Positions 33,338 through 45,251 of a stretch of 64,000 bases of DNA are shown here, in pieces (positions within the stretch are counted from its first letter, which is position 1; every line of letters starts with the position of its first letter). The notes under the pieces are model-generated. The model was not told where the DNA came from. It worked only from the letters and a program-made list of their open reading frames with translations, and made no database searches. A program made the position numbers and the translations under genes. The DNA is from Pochonia chlamydosporia 170 (lineage: Eukaryota > Ascomycota > Sordariomycetes > Hypocreales > Clavicipitaceae). Location: assembly GCF_001653235.2 (NCBI RefSeq), contig NW_019154046.1, positions 1-64,000 of the forward strand, in the 5' to 3' direction.

Positions 33338-35036
33338 TCAACTTTGTGCTACAGCAAGGGGAACAAATCTTGCTACGTAAACAACCATGATGAAAGCCGC
33401 CATGGCACTTGCCCAGCCCAGTCGGCTTGGGGGACTGTAACCCTCTTTTTGTGGTTGTAAGGAGGCAACGTTAATGGCATCTTTCCATCTCATGTTTCCC
33501 GATGGAAAGTCTTCGGCATCAACGAAGTCAAGTTTAGGCGCACCTGCAATCAATCTTCCCAACTGGTCTCCGAAGAAGCTATCCGGCAACAAAGGCACCA
33601 ACCAATTCGCCATGAATTTGTCTTTGGCTGTGTGCCAAGCCTGAACCCTAGTGATTTCCCCGGAGAATTCCATGATCTGTTTCATTCGGTCGACCCGTTC
33701 GCCTTGATATGCCGCCAGAGTTTGTTCAAGCAAGTCGGCCGTAAGTTTGGACTGGTTCGTCTCCAGTAGCATCCTGCGCAGATGATTCACCAGAACGGCT
33801 ATTGACTCAATACCCGAGTTTCCGCCAAATGCCATGTTTGGCGTCACCTAGGCATGGAGTCAGCCACGGCATAACCGATTCGTTTCACCTCGCTTCTCCG
33901 TCGCTTGTTGTCTCTCTTACCTTGTGAACAGAGTCGCCAGCAAGGGCAATCCTGCCGTGAAACCAATGATCCAAAACTCCTTCTTCAAGATTCACTACAT
34001 TTGCTCGGATGCGGCGTTTCCATACCTCACCAAATACTACCGTGTCAGATATCGGATGGTTGGCGATTCGATCTGCGAGTTCTTGGGCATCCTGGTCCGT
34101 GTATCGTGGTCGGTTTGGCCAAGTGCATGGTTTGTCTAATCTAAAGAATACGAAGAAATACCCATGCTTCTCTGTCATTGTAAACATATGTGAGTAGTCT
34201 TTATTATGTACCACTGTGAGATCCCTTCGCCCGAGCTCGGGAACCTCATTGGTCATGACAACTAGACATTTCCAGTCTGCCCGGATAGCTACACCGCGCT
34301 CAGTTAGTGCCCAATATTGTAAACCAATTTCCACATCAATAATTATTAATTGACGTACTTAGCTTCTCTTTCACAGAAATTAAACCTGGCGTGGATGCAT
34401 TCGCATGATCCCACATAATAGAGCGCACCGTGCTGTACACGCCATCGCAACCAAGAACCAAATCACCACGTTCTATCTCCCCGTCGTTCAGGATTACTTC
34501 TACACCTTTGTCGTCTTGTTTTATATCCTTGATGGCCCGGCCTGTCTTTATTGTGCTCTTGTCGGGCAGTGTATCATACAGCTCCTGTAGAAACTGTCTT
34601 CGTTCGATGAGGAGGAGACCGGAGCCATGACTACAATTTTACAATAGCGACTGTTGTTAGAGTTAATGTTCTTAACATTGAGAAACAGCGTGGGGCCTCG
34701 TTCTGCATTGGGATGTCTTTTCTTCATGGCTTACTTCTTCTCCAGAACCCGAAACACGCCGTTGTTGGCGATCGCTTTACCGCTGGGTAGCCTGGCAACC
34801 CATCGGCCAGGGGGATTACAATGCTTTTTTATAGCATCGAGACAACCAAATTGGTGAAGTATGCGCGACCCGTGTGGATACATTGCAATGCTTGCGCCCT
34901 CGGGTGGTGCCACGACAGATCTTCTTTCCAGGACCACATGGTCGATACCGGCTTTTTGCAGGGCATGGGCTGCGGCCAGGCCAGACACGCCAGCCCCAAC
35001 GACGATGACACGAAACGAAGATTTTGAATCAGACAT
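33338..35036 (-). CDS. FAD-dependent epoxidase, PaxM/AurC-like, 483 aa
   Basis: Four exons: 34735-35036, 34359-34630, 33921-34288 and 33338-33847. Introns are 104, 70 and 73 bp with clear CTAAC branch sites. The FAD motif is VVGAGVSG (GxGxxG at 14-19), followed by VVLERRS and the PPEGASIAMYPHGSRIL block typical of the PaxM/AurC group. The second flavin motif is GRIALAGDSVHK (Asp310). The C-terminus ends in a hydrophobic segment near WASAMAAFIMVVYVARF, consistent with membrane anchoring. Family members epoxidise prenyl or polyene double bonds before cyclisation by membrane proteins. With an HR-PKS and no prenyltransferase in the window, epoxidation of a polyene polyketide is the best inference. 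Confidence 0.88.
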
Positions 35037-35321
35037 TTTCGACAATTGCCGGCTCCTTTGTCGTGAGTGGCTGTTGGGTTTAGTATGAAGTCACTTGAAG
35101 ACAGAAGTGCTATCTGCAGTCCTACAATACAATACAATAGTGGCAAGGCAACTATAGTGTTTTCTTATAGCGGTTGATCCTAGCAGCTACTCATGATCAC
35201 TACCCGCCGTCACAGGTATCACACCACATCTCGGAGTGCTAATACGGATGATTTTGACACGTCCCAACCTGGTCCGAAAGAGGGAATCTGGGGCTTAAAC
35301 CTTCCCAGCCAGTCTTGGCGT

Positions 35322-35346
35322 TGCTCGGTCCGTGCCGGGCCGAGCA
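35322..35346. promoter_or_regulatory. Palindromic candidate operator upstream of the epoxidase
   Basis: TGCTCGG at 35322-35328 and its exact reverse complement CCGAGCA at 35340-35346 surround TCCGTGCCGGG. The motif cores CTCGGTCCG and CGGGCCGAG face each other. It lies about 290 bp before the start at 35036. This is the clearest two-fold symmetric copy in the cluster. Confidence 0.6.
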
Positions 35347-36503
35347 CTCCGATTGGCTACCTGCTGCTGACAAACACTACTTGTGGTTGGTGAGTTTTGC
35401 CCGAGTTAACCACAGTATTACAAATCCGCAATGAAGAGAGGTTGGGGGATGCGGAATCGGGCTGAAAGAGCTCGCACCTTCAAGCCTGCGTGTCTGTTGT
35501 TGTCTCCCTTGTACAGGTATTACACTTCCGTCCAAACGTTGCGGAGCCAACAGGAAACTCGCTAACACTTTAGCAGTGTCCTACCCTATAAGCCGGTCAC
35601 CGTTACCCAGCCGAGGCGCAAGTTGAGGGTGCAGTTTCCATTATTCTACAATGTAACTATAGCTAGTACGAAAAACAAAATACTATTCTGGAAATTATTC
35701 CTTCCTCGGTACTAGGAAACTTGTACAAGGCATCATCCCTGCTATCTTGTTTATCTAAGCTGGACGAATGTCTATTCTCGCAGCAGCACATACATCAAAT
35801 GCGAGGTTTTAACTTCCTGACAGGGTAGTGGTTTCCATGTATGTGAGCCTTATCCGATGATGGCCTAGCTGTCTCTGCTGTAACACACAATGTGACACCG
35901 CATCGTAGGATATTACAATAACAGCTGCTCTACATGGCCAGTCATCGGCAAGGCCGATGTTAGGGCTTGGAAGACGACCATGGAATTGCACGTATCTGCT
36001 TGGTCTGCCTTGATGACAGCACATAAACTCTAACCATTTTGGGTCCCAGATGATGTGTGCCGTGATTGAGTACGCCAATCTTATTATTATCCTTAGTTTA
36101 GGGGAAGGTAATTATTTGCAAAACTAGTGCAAAGCTGGGACTGTAATGACTGGCACCCAACACAATGCATCGGAGGTCCACCGTGTTTTCAAGCCTCATC
36201 ATTGGGTGACGAACCATTTTGAGGGGCTGCCTTTGGCTTGGGGGGTTGACCCAGGTCTTGCGGCGGTGTTAACGGTTCCGGGTGGGACACCATATCACGC
36301 GACTAGCTTACGTTGGTGAAATTACTTTCTACGCGGCTTGCAGGCATGCGTAATAACGCTGTAAATGGGCTATTAAACTTGTGTCGATGGCACGGTCAGT
36401 CACAAAGTATTCGACGTTAACTGAACGACTGATCTAAAATAACAGTAAATATTGTTCACATTATGCCATAAGCTCCTTTCTGATTGAAGTCTATCGGATA
36501 TCT
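35347..36503. other. Intergenic region, no gene seen
   Basis: About 1.15 kb between the promoters of the epoxidase and the SDR. Only short frames; no family recognised. Confidence 0.45.
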
Positions 36504-36535
36504 CCGGGCCGGGCGTCTCTCTTTACCGGCCCGGC
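36504..36535. promoter_or_regulatory. Paired candidate operators upstream of the SDR
   Basis: CCGGGCCGGGC (36504-36514) and CCGGCCCGGC (36526-36535), two copies 240-270 bp before the start at 36773. Confidence 0.55.
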
Positions 36536-36772
36536 AAAGATGGTATGTCAGCTAAGGTTAACAATAGTCGCAAAGTCTCGGTGACGCTTCACAAACCGAC
36601 TGGCAATATAGCTAAGTGAACTACGCTGAGATAGAGGTTTATGAGAGGATCTTTGACGCAGTGATCTTCATTATCTTCTTTACCCAGAACTAGAAGACAA
36701 TATATTTGGCTCCTACATTAGCTCGACTGTGTGCATCTTCACTGAGTTCGATTGGCCAGTTTTATCGTCACC

Positions 36773-37730
36773 ATGTCATCATTCAAAGGCAAGGTGATAG
36801 TGATTAGCGGAGCAGCATCGGGCATTGGAAGATCCATTGCGAAGTTGCTAGCCCGCCAAGGTGCTCTCTTGTCCCTCTCTGACATCAACAGTGACGGGCT
36901 CCACTCCGTTAAAGAAGAAATTCAGAACGCAAAACACGTATATGAAAATGATATAAAAGACAGTAATGGAATTGTATCGGGCCAAACAGAAGGCGCGTTT
37001 GACCCGATCTATACAAGTGTTGTAGACGTCCGATCGCAGGAAGCTTGCCACGCTTGGCTACGAAATACATCTTCTCATTTTGGTGGGCGGCCTATCGCCG
37101 GCGCAGCAAATATGGCCGGCGTCACAAATATTCCAGGTGGCAAGGGACCCGGTGCTGGTCGCGATTCGACAGACGATGAATGGGATTTTGTGCTTGACGT
37201 CAACCTGAAGGGAACTGTGAACAGTCTGCGAGCAGAGCTTCCCTATTTGCAACAAGGCGTTAACGGTCGTGGTGGTGGTGCCGTTGTCAACGCAGCAAGT
37301 ATTTCTGGTTTGATGGGGTTGCCTGGTTATCTCCCTTATTCGTCCAGTAAGCATGCTGTTATTGGAGTTACGAGGACTGTAGCAAAGGAAGAGGGATCCA
37401 AAGGAATACGTGTTAATGCGATTGCACCGTAAGGAAGACTTCCTTGCCTCGGTTCAATGAATCGTTGGCTACCATTGACGGACTGGAGTGCTTGCATAGA
37501 AGCTAACGAAACGAGGTAGGGCGTTTATCGATACACCTATGCTCGATCAAGTGGCAGAAGCTCGAGGCACATCGTCCTCTATGGATATGTTTGGAGGAGG
37601 CCCTTCGCCGGCTTTAGGCCGCTTGGGTGATGCCGAAGAAGTAGCAGAACTCGTTGTATTCCTTCTCAGCCCGCGAAGTGGCTTCATTACTGGAGCAGTC
37701 ATAAATATTGACGGAGGATTATTGTGCTAG
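36773..37730 (+). CDS. Classical short-chain dehydrogenase/reductase, 288 aa, two exons
   Basis: Exons 36773-37428 and 37520-37730 with a 91-bp intron. The join reads [13 protein letters not shown], the usual SDR sequence after the active site. Cofactor motif SGAASGIG is at residues 12-19 and the active-site pair is Ser...YSSSK. The C-terminal block [12 protein letters not shown] is typical. An in-frame ATG 21 bp upstream is possible. Residues 55-80 are longer than in most members and might hide a small in-frame intron, which I could not prove. Predicted NAD(P)-dependent oxidation or reduction of the pathway intermediate. Confidence 0.87.
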
Positions 37731-38010
37731 GTCCTCTTAGCCCACAGGTGGCACTCGAGGAGCCTACGCTGTTATCGTAGCCTCCCCAACAAATATTAGC
37801 TCCTTGGACACGGTATTTCCACCACATATGCATTTGCAAGGTGGTATTGGCTCAAGATCACTTCAAAATAGATTATAAGACATGAAATTTATTTAAAGCT
37901 TTCGGTTACAGGTTGGCCAAAGTCGAATAACAGAGGTTAACCAGTCCAATTGTAATTGGAGAAGCTACTCAAATATGTGTCGTCGGTCGCTAAAGTTGGC
38001 CGCGAGAGCT

Positions 38011-39231
38011 CTAAGCCTTTTGCCTTGCGCGGGTTTCCTTCTGGCCAACACCGTAGAGAAGCTCATCTCGCAACCAACTGATTGCAATTATAACAGTACC
38101 AGGGCCCACAAAGATTGAAAGTATACCAGACAGGATCCCAGAATATATAAGCCCATAGCTGCGCGTGAAGTTTGAGACTAAGTGCACATTATGTAACTGC
38201 ACTAAGAATACAATGAGAACGAGCGAGTATCCGATTACCTGATCCCAAAGCATGAAACCAAGAATACCGTCCCCAACGGTAGTAGCCTTGGATATAGCTA
38301 TAGGGGGAAGGACTAGATTTAGCGGATGAAGATCCTTGACATAGTTGGCATTAAAGAGACGCGGAAAAAGCACCGTTGATACTGAGACTGCCGCTACTGA
38401 AACGTGTAACGTGAATCCTACCAGTATGGAGACAACACTAATGTATCTCACAACGCTGAGATGCTGTTCTTCGGAGTGTCTCGGATTACCGGACGACAGT
38501 GATTTCGAGGCTGGCAAAAGAGCATCCAGGATGGCCTCACCCAGCTTCAATAAGGCTAACATGATTAAGGGAAATGTGTTCCAAATCACGATTGCCCATT
38601 GCTTAAATTCGTGTGTCACAACATCCGGTGACAACAAGCCCATAAAAACAACCGGGGCTACGAAGCCAAGCACTATAGCAGGGACCAAGAGAGTCGCTGC
38701 TCGGGTTGAAGATACAAGCGACGTGCGCTTAAGTCCATCGAGAGGCAAAACAGGGGACGTCGTAGGTGATGTCGCCGTGTAAACGAGAGCCCAACCCGCA
38801 CCACTACATCCTATAGCTGCGGCACCAAAAATCATGAACCAAATGGATGGTCTGATCAGGCTAGGACCATTGCCTGCCCGAAGGCCGTCAAGGTATATGG
38901 CGGCAATGATAGGGAAAAGCTGCCCAACAAAGTAAATGCCCGCCGTGGTAGTGGCTGGATGCGACCCGTCTACTGCTTCCCAGAAGAAGACGACGAGCGT
39001 ACGAAACAGGTAATCCAGGGGCCAGATGCCGGTGAAACTAGATCGAAGCGTCGAATCACTACCGGGAAGAAGGTGTCTTCCGCCAGGGGCATGTAGAGCC
39101 TCCTGAACAAGGGCAAGGCTACCGTCGGCGACGGTGCGACCCCAGGTCACAACCGTGCCTAGAAGACCAAGACCGTAGAATAGTGGTCTGAGCTGTTTGC
39201 TTTGAGGAACATCATCTAATCGGGCTGGCAT
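38011..39231 (-). CDS. Multi-pass membrane protein, possible AscI/AurD/PaxA-type cyclase, 406 aa
   Basis: Single exon with about nine hydrophobic segments. Its layout matches the protein at 26379-27521: TGIWPLDYLFRTLVVFF near residue 70, a conserved GAGWALVY segment, a W-D-centred late helix (FMLWDQVIGYSLV) and a GPGTV...W ending. The two are probably distant paralogues or members of one family. The cluster context (PaxM/AurC-like epoxidase, HR-PKS) suggests epoxide opening or cyclisation, but no catalytic residue can be assigned by eye. The start at 39231 fits a short cytosolic N-terminus. The promoter has the shared motif 200 bp upstream. Confidence 0.7.
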   Translation of the reverse strand: MPARLDDVPQSKQLRPLFYGLGLLGTVVTWGRTVADGSLALVQEALHAPGGRHLLPGSDSTLRSSFTGIWPLDYLFRTLVVFFWEAVDGSHPATTTAGIYFVGQLFPIIAAIYLDGLRAGNGPSLIRPSIWFMIFGAAAIGCSGAGWALVYTATSPTTSPVLPLDGLKRTSLVSSTRAATLLVPAIVLGFVAPVVFMGLLSPDVVTHEFKQWAIVIWNTFPLIMLALLKLGEAILDALLPASKSLSSGNPRHSEEQHLSVVRYISVVSILVGFTLHVSVAAVSVSTVLFPRLFNANYVKDLHPLNLVLPPIAISKATTVGDGILGFMLWDQVIGYSLVLIVFLVQLHNVHLVSNFTRSYGLIYSGILSGILSIFVGPGTVIIAISWLRDELLYGVGQKETRARQKA

Positions 39232-39431
39232 CGTGCGAGTATGGGAGAAATTAGAAGCTAGGCTGAGTGTAGTGCGCTGAGTGGCGTGAGCAATGCGAAG
39301 TTGTCATGGATTACAGTCACTTTTCTTGTGAGTCAACCAATACACCATTTAAGCAACTAGTACTACAAGTTCACAAGCCTTTTACTCGACTCCGGCAAGA
39401 CATTCCCGATTTCGAACCGAAGTGCATGGGC

Positions 39432-39439
39432 TCGGCCCG
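39432..39439. promoter_or_regulatory. Candidate cluster operator upstream of the 406-aa membrane protein
   Basis: TCGGCCCG, exact core, about 200 bp before the start at 39231. Confidence 0.55.
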
Positions 39440-40336
39440 TCAGCCACAGTGCAAGCGGCAAGGTTGTGCGGACTCCGCCAGTCCGTCTGGAGTTCGGCGG
39501 CACATCACCGGGCTCGTACGCCGGCTTGCGGCAATGACCCTTGCATATGGAGCGATGATGTACTTGATCTTGATGACATAGATAGATGGAAGAATAAGCC
39601 GCATCTAGGTACGGCAGAACCTGCCTTCTACATACTCACGAGCATGGCGAAATTTGCGATATGCCCACCACTATAGACGCACCAAAGTAAGCCATACTCT
39701 TGCGTGTAGCTCTAAATACTCAGATACGTCTCAATAAGATATCTGATTGGCGAATCGACTCGTATTGAGCCATCCTTCGGCGCAACTTTTCCTCTTGCTT
39801 ACCCTCTCTTTCTGCAGCTAAATCTCCCTGACAGGATTCGCCTGCTGCAGGTGCCAAGGTACTCTGTGAACCCTTGTGCCTTTGCTGCTACAAGCCCACT
39901 ATGTCTATCTTTGCTGTGATTAGATACAGCCGAAGTTTCCTCCTGCCTGAAGAGCACGTGGCGAGAGATTTCTTTTTGGGCGTGGTAGACATGCCGGAAA
40001 CAAAGCTTGCGTCATACCAAACGCACGTCGATGGACATTCGCTCGAGGTGAACAGGGTATGCGCACAAGTTGAACGCAAAAATTGAGTTCATCATCTTTC
40101 TTAAGTGTTTTATTCAATTGCAAGATACATGTACTGCATATTCTAGCTCGTATTCCGGTTTTCGTATCTGTTTCGTGCTGCCTAATTGGAAAGTGTCGAC
40201 TGCTTGCCGTGCCTAACTCCCTGTCCGTTTGAGTATGGTACTTCATGCAAGCAATTGACATTTTGAAAGTCTTAATTTACCACTTAGTTAGTTGATCTAC
40301 TGAAATCGCGACCCCCGACTCCACATGGCCGGTAGT
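39440..40336. other. Intergenic region, no gene seen
   Basis: About 900 bp between the membrane protein promoter and the 3' end of the regulator gene. Short frames only. Confidence 0.45.
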
Positions 40337-41653
40337 CTAGAGATTGTCGCGTATCGCCCGGGAAGCATCTCGCATCGATCTCAGGGGCTTCCCATGTGGG
40401 AGACCCTGGGTCTGTTCAGAAAGAAGAGCACATGCATTATACTTTGTTTCAAAGTACTTCATTGTCTCCTCTGACCGGTGTTGCAAGATCTTCTCGTGAT
40501 TTAATAAGCCCTTGGCGAAAACACGCCCACATTGCTCTGTGCCTGGCAGGACTCCAACAAGCTCCCGGAACGCAGCCTGGTGTCTGGTCTCAGCAATCTC
40601 GCGAAGTTCTCGTAATCGCTCTTCAATTGTCTCCAGCACATTGGTATAAACCAAGCTCGTCTTTGATCCAACCGCAGTGGGAGCCTTGCGCATCCAAGCT
40701 AGATATTCCGCTGATACCAAAGCAAGGCCAGAAATCTCTGTCTGGCTCTGGAATATTGCTGTCATGAAGTCTGTAATTGCTTTTAGAGTCGCCTGGGATG
40801 CGTCGCTATTGGATTTCTCATTGTCTGAAGGCGCAACCATAGATTCCGCGTATGACGAGTTTCCTGTGCCGCCAGAGGAACCCCCCCAATAAGGGAAGCC
40901 TGCAGAGTTACTGATGGAGGATGAGGCAGTACTTGTATCCATGAATACCATAGCTTGGTCGCGGCTTCCCCGCAAGCGACTTGATCCTGTCCCCCTTGAC
41001 GGCGGAAGGTCGATATCCAGTATATCCAGTTCGTCGCCGTCTCCTTGCAGCAATAAGTCACCCCGATCCATAGTTCCACCAGAGCCATTCGATGGTAAAG
41101 TCTCCATCAGTTCGCCGCTTGCGGTCTCAGGCGAATGGTGTAGATGTCGGTGATAGGACATCGTGGGATTGCTCATGATCCCCGTTGTTGCAACATTGTC
41201 TACAGAGGTTGTTGGCTGAAATGGAGGCAGGGGACACAAAAAGGCAGACGGCTCAGCCTGCTCGACGTTGCTGTTCCACACAGGACTATTCGGTCGCTGG
41301 AAGTTGGATCCACGATGGCCATTGCCAATGTGATCGTTGGCAGTGCTATTATCAAAGCTGGATATACGAGCCTCAGCTTCGCCTGTTCAAACGAGGCAAT
41401 GCACTATTAGCGTTGTCTGCAGAAACAAGGAGAACTAGAGGCAATAGTAGGGAGAGAGCTACCTACCCAAACGCTTCTGAAGAGTCTCGATCATTTGGTT
41501 CAGGTCGGCCTTGGTGGGCCGTTGTTGTATTGGCAAGTAAATACATTCTTCGCCAGATTGACGGCACTTGTCGCAAGAGGGCTGAGTGCCGTCACAACGG
41601 ACCTTTCGGTCGCGGCACAGCTTGCACGCGACATGGCGGTTGTTTGGGTTCAT
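40337..41653 (-). CDS. Zn2Cys6 transcription factor, probable cluster regulator, 410 aa
   Basis: Exons 41467-41653 and 40337-41382 with an 84-bp intron (GTAGGT...AACAG); the join reads KRLGEAEARISS in frame. The zinc cluster is near the N-terminus with spacing C-x2-C-x6-C-x6-C-x2-C-x6-C (CKLCRDRKVRC...CDKCRQSGEEC). A short helical linker follows (LNQMIETLQKRL). The rest is Ser/Gly-rich with a helical C-terminal half and no Fungal_trans domain that I can see, as in AflR-like cluster regulators. ATG 41653 is the first real ATG in frame. Zn2Cys6 proteins bind paired CGG triplets, which fits the GC-rich motif seen before the other cluster genes. I saw no such motif before this gene. Confidence 0.9.
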
Positions 41654-43524
41654 TGGGGGCCTTGTACTGTTCCGTCGTCTCTTCCCTGTCTTTCTGCTTT
41701 CAGTGTATCTCTGCGGCTTGTCTAACGTAGACAGCTTAAACAAGAATTCGGGTTGAAAGGAGTTAGTATGGTATGTGTCTAGAACAGACGATTCTGAAAG
41801 AGGCTGCGGAAGTGGCTTGCTAGGGGCTCACCATAATACTTAAATGCTTAATGCTGGTCGAGACTCGAGAGGACCATTGCGGCGAACTCTTCGCCTCCTC
41901 GCTATGTGCATGTGTCGGTTGCATATAGTGGGGGTAGAAAGTCTTATCTTCCCATTATTATACCTTCGCCTGCCCAATGTGATGGGTCGTCCAGTGATTC
42001 CTTGTGAAGCACGGGTTATGCCAGTTGTGATGTCTGTTCACCCGATTTACGTTGGGCAAACTGCCATATGGACCCTTCTGGTCATGGTTCGCATTGAGTC
42101 CCCTGCAAATGCTCCATTCGAACGGGCTGAATAGGACTGGTGCAATGCCATGATCCAAGTTGCATCAGTTAGTTGAGCTACTTTAAACCCTGGCGGATTC
42201 TGTTGCCTGCCGAGGAGCAAGAACTCTTGACCACAGTTGGTCATTTGGTTTCACACCATCGGAGGCTGATAGTAAGCCGGGCAGAGATGTACATCAAGAT
42301 TCGGGGTTAGCCAAGGAAGGAGCCCAGCGACGCGGCGGATGTGGTTGCCCAAGTTCTGTTAGCGATCAAATGGCTTCTTACAAAGCAAGCCCCCAAGCTT
42401 TTCGGCGACTAGCGTCTTTGGACTTCAGCTCCCCGGCATGTTATTCTCCCATCAACGCTTTTAGGCCCCCACCCCAGCACCCTAGGGTGGTGTAATTTAA
42501 GATAGGTATGGCACCTTGGCAAGCCTGGGGCACTCTATCCCTCGGCAGAAGAGTGTGGCAACAGCTTACTCTGCTGCAAGTATGAGTAGTCTGCACGAGT
42601 GCTCCGCAGTCTCATCTGTGGGCTGGGAAGGCGACTTGCAAATAAACCCCAGGCCATAAAAAACAGGCCCACATCTCTTTGGGGTTGCCGGACGTTACAT
42701 AGAGCTTAGAAATGTAACGCTTAGTGTATTGGAAGGAATGGTTCATGTCCGTGTCGTATTGTATATCTGACCCGAGCATGCCACGCATCGTGGCCGATAT
42801 ACTAACGCGACGAGGGAAGAGCAGATGAGCTGTTCCGTTGGTCGGATTATACACGACGCAGCCAAGTCGATGGCGCCATCTGTACCTTGGCTCTCGTTGG
42901 TATACGCTACATGGTTTTCGTCCTTGTGAAAGCATCCAAGTACCCCAATACATTGTGTGCTGAGATACTACAACGTGTTTGGCGCGAGGTGCAAAACCCT
43001 GCCAGCAGTAGCTCTGCATTATGTACAAATATCATGGTTGACTCATACATACGCAATGTTAAGCGAGACCTAAACCGTCTTATCATATTCTTAACGTGAT
43101 AGACAGTTCCCTTACCCCTTACAGTGTAGAATCCAAGCGAGACGCATGGAATCATCCTGCTTGCAAATATTCGAACCACATAAGCAGCCTGGTGTATTGC
43201 GCCTTCACATTAACATAGCGCCAACATAACTACTCAACGAAAAGCTTGTCCGCTTTGAGCTTGTCATTCAGATGATGAAACGCTTTAACATAATGGCTTC
43301 AGTCTTTCCGTTCATGTGGCATCGCGAAATAGTACATGCTGGGAATATCCATACGTTACCTGCTACTGTTGATGAGTACAGAACTGTTAGTTGGCCAACC
43401 GAAATGTCATTGAGCAAGCTTTATTGTCAAAACTACATAGAGCATTTTTTTTAACCGCCCTTTAAGTAGAGAAACCACCGAGATGCGTGTTTCCCCCCTA
43501 AGACGAATAAGGCAAATCGATGGC
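41654..43524. other. Intergenic region, no gene seen
   Basis: About 1.9 kb between the regulator and the third FMO. Several frames under 140 codons overlap on both strands without recognisable domains. Contains the regulator promoter. Confidence 0.45.
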
Positions 43525-45090
43525 CTAGACGACGGCGTTGGGCACTGCAGCGGCTTGAATTTCTCGTGCCTGGCCATCCTTTGTCTGTGATGTCTCGGGG
43601 ACTCTTTCGTCACGGATATTAGGCCACAGGCGCTTTTGCACTTCTTCTAAAAACTCATCGTACTTGCGGTGCCATTTATCATCAACTCCCCTCATCGGTT
43701 TATAGTCCCATCTCGCCGCGTCCGCATTCACGAGTTCTAATATGTCATTCATGTACTGCTTATCCCTCCCCATAACGCTATGGAACTCCGATCCTCTGTT
43801 TCCTTTGAGTTTTGCCTTTCTAGCATCGTATTCAACTCTCATTAAACTTTTGCTCGGCAAGGCGGCTGTTCCTGCAAATACTCTTGCAACAACCTCCGCT
43901 TGAAAGTCGAATAAAGAAAAGGCAGATGCATGGTATGGAACACCAACAAACGCAAGGCTGGGATCCGGAATGTAGAATATGTCCTTGTGCAAATTATGCG
44001 TCATGCATCCATCAGATGTGATGATGACCCGGCTATCAGCCTCGTCCACCGACATGTACGGATCCTGAAGGCTACCGAGGAAGGGATAAGAAGTTATGTA
44101 TCCTGTGCAGAGTATGATGACATCGACAGAAGATAGAATTTGACCACTCTGTAGAAAAATTCGACCTTGCGTCGACTCCTTCGGCAACTCCACCCTTTCA
44201 ATTCCACCCACTCGCTTCACGTCTGGGGGATACATGGAAGCAGGAATGTCGTACTTTCCGTCTCTGACACTCTGATAGACAACGTTTGCAACCTTAGCAC
44301 TCTCTTTGGCGATGTCAAGTGATGAAACACCTCCGCCAAGAATGAAAACTGATTTGCCCAATAGAGATTTGGCCGATCTGTATGCTTTCGAATGGGTAAC
44401 GTTCTGTGGAAGTCGATCTTTCCAATCCTTCAAGCCGATAATGTCGGGGATCCGTGGCACATGATAATGCCCACTGGCCACTACAATAGCATCAAATTCC
44501 CATTCACGCTCAACAAATTGATACGACTTATTTGACGAGTGCTTCAACGTTCGCGTCCGAATGTTCCATATTGAGCTGGGCGCAGCTTGCTTGGAAACAT
44601 TCTCAACAGCTGTATGAAAAAGTATCTGGTCAAGTACACCAGTTCGTATAGCAAGTGTATTGATATACTCTTCCACCGACTCATAACCAACGTAATCCGG
44701 AGTGTTTTCTGGCCAGTCCAACAGCGTACTACGCATTAGAGGCGTAGGAACATTATTTCGCAACCCCTCATAACATGGTCCCGGCGGTGCGTGTATCAAG
44801 GATACTCTATCAAAGTCCATGTCTGGGAGTTGTAAAGCGTTTTCATTTGACTTCTTTTCAATTTTGGCCTCTTGACCCAATGGCAGCACATTTGGGTAAG
44901 TTGGATCTGGCGCAGCACGAGAATCGAAATGCCACACTCCACCTGCAAACCCCATTCGCTCAAAGACTGTGATGGACAAGCCTGAACGAAGAAGATGAGC
45001 TGCGGAGGATATTCCACCGAGTCCGGCTCCAATGACTGCAACTTTCCCGACATCGCGGAGGCGGTGAATTGTTTCGTCGTGCGAGCCCAT
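43525..45090 (-). CDS. Flavin-containing monooxygenase (dimethylaniline monooxygenase-like), 521 aa
   Basis: Single exon. Started at the ATG at 45090, giving the FAD motif VIGAGLGG (GxGxxG at 21-26) near the N-terminus; an in-frame extension to 45189 has no homology I recognise. FAGGVW follows the first motif, the NADPH-binding block is ILGGGVSSLD, and the late motif is IILCTGYI. Length fits class B flavin monooxygenases. It would oxygenate a carbon or hetero-atom centre of the metabolite. It is divergent from the MFS gene at 45861 and shares two motif copies with it. Confidence 0.87.
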   Translation of the reverse strand: MGSHDETIHRLRDVGKVAVIGAGLGGISSAAHLLRSGLSITVFERMGFAGGVWHFDSRAAPDPTYPNVLPLGQEAKIEKKSNENALQLPDMDFDRVSLIHAPPGPCYEGLRNNVPTPLMRSTLLDWPENTPDYVGYESVEEYINTLAIRTGVLDQILFHTAVENVSKQAAPSSIWNIRTRTLKHSSNKSYQFVEREWEFDAIVVASGHYHVPRIPDIIGLKDWKDRLPQNVTHSKAYRSAKSLLGKSVFILGGGVSSLDIAKESAKVANVVYQSVRDGKYDIPASMYPPDVKRVGGIERVELPKESTQGRIFLQSGQILSSVDVIILCTGYITSYPFLGSLQDPYMSVDEADSRVIITSDGCMTHNLHKDIFYIPDPSLAFVGVPYHASAFSLFDFQAEVVARVFAGTAALPSKSLMRVEYDARKAKLKGNRGSEFHSVMGRDKQYMNDILELVNADAARWDYKPMRGVDDKWHRKYDEFLEEVQKRLWPNIRDERVPETSQTKDGQAREIQAAAVPNAVV

Positions 45091-45230
45091 GGTGGACGAA
45101 TATTCCTCTTGGTGTATTGCGTGACAATCGATGCACAAAACGAAATTGACGCTATTTGGGTCTATAAATTTGGAAAGTCGTAATATCAAATATCGATTTC
45201 AGCTTTGTTGTGATCTAAAGGCGATCCGCT

Positions 45231-45251
45231 GGCCGGACCTGTCGGCCCGGG
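45231..45251. promoter_or_regulatory. Candidate cluster operators upstream of the third FMO
   Basis: GGCCGGACC (45231-45239) and TCGGCCCGGG (45242-45251), about 150 bp before the start at 45090. Confidence 0.55.
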
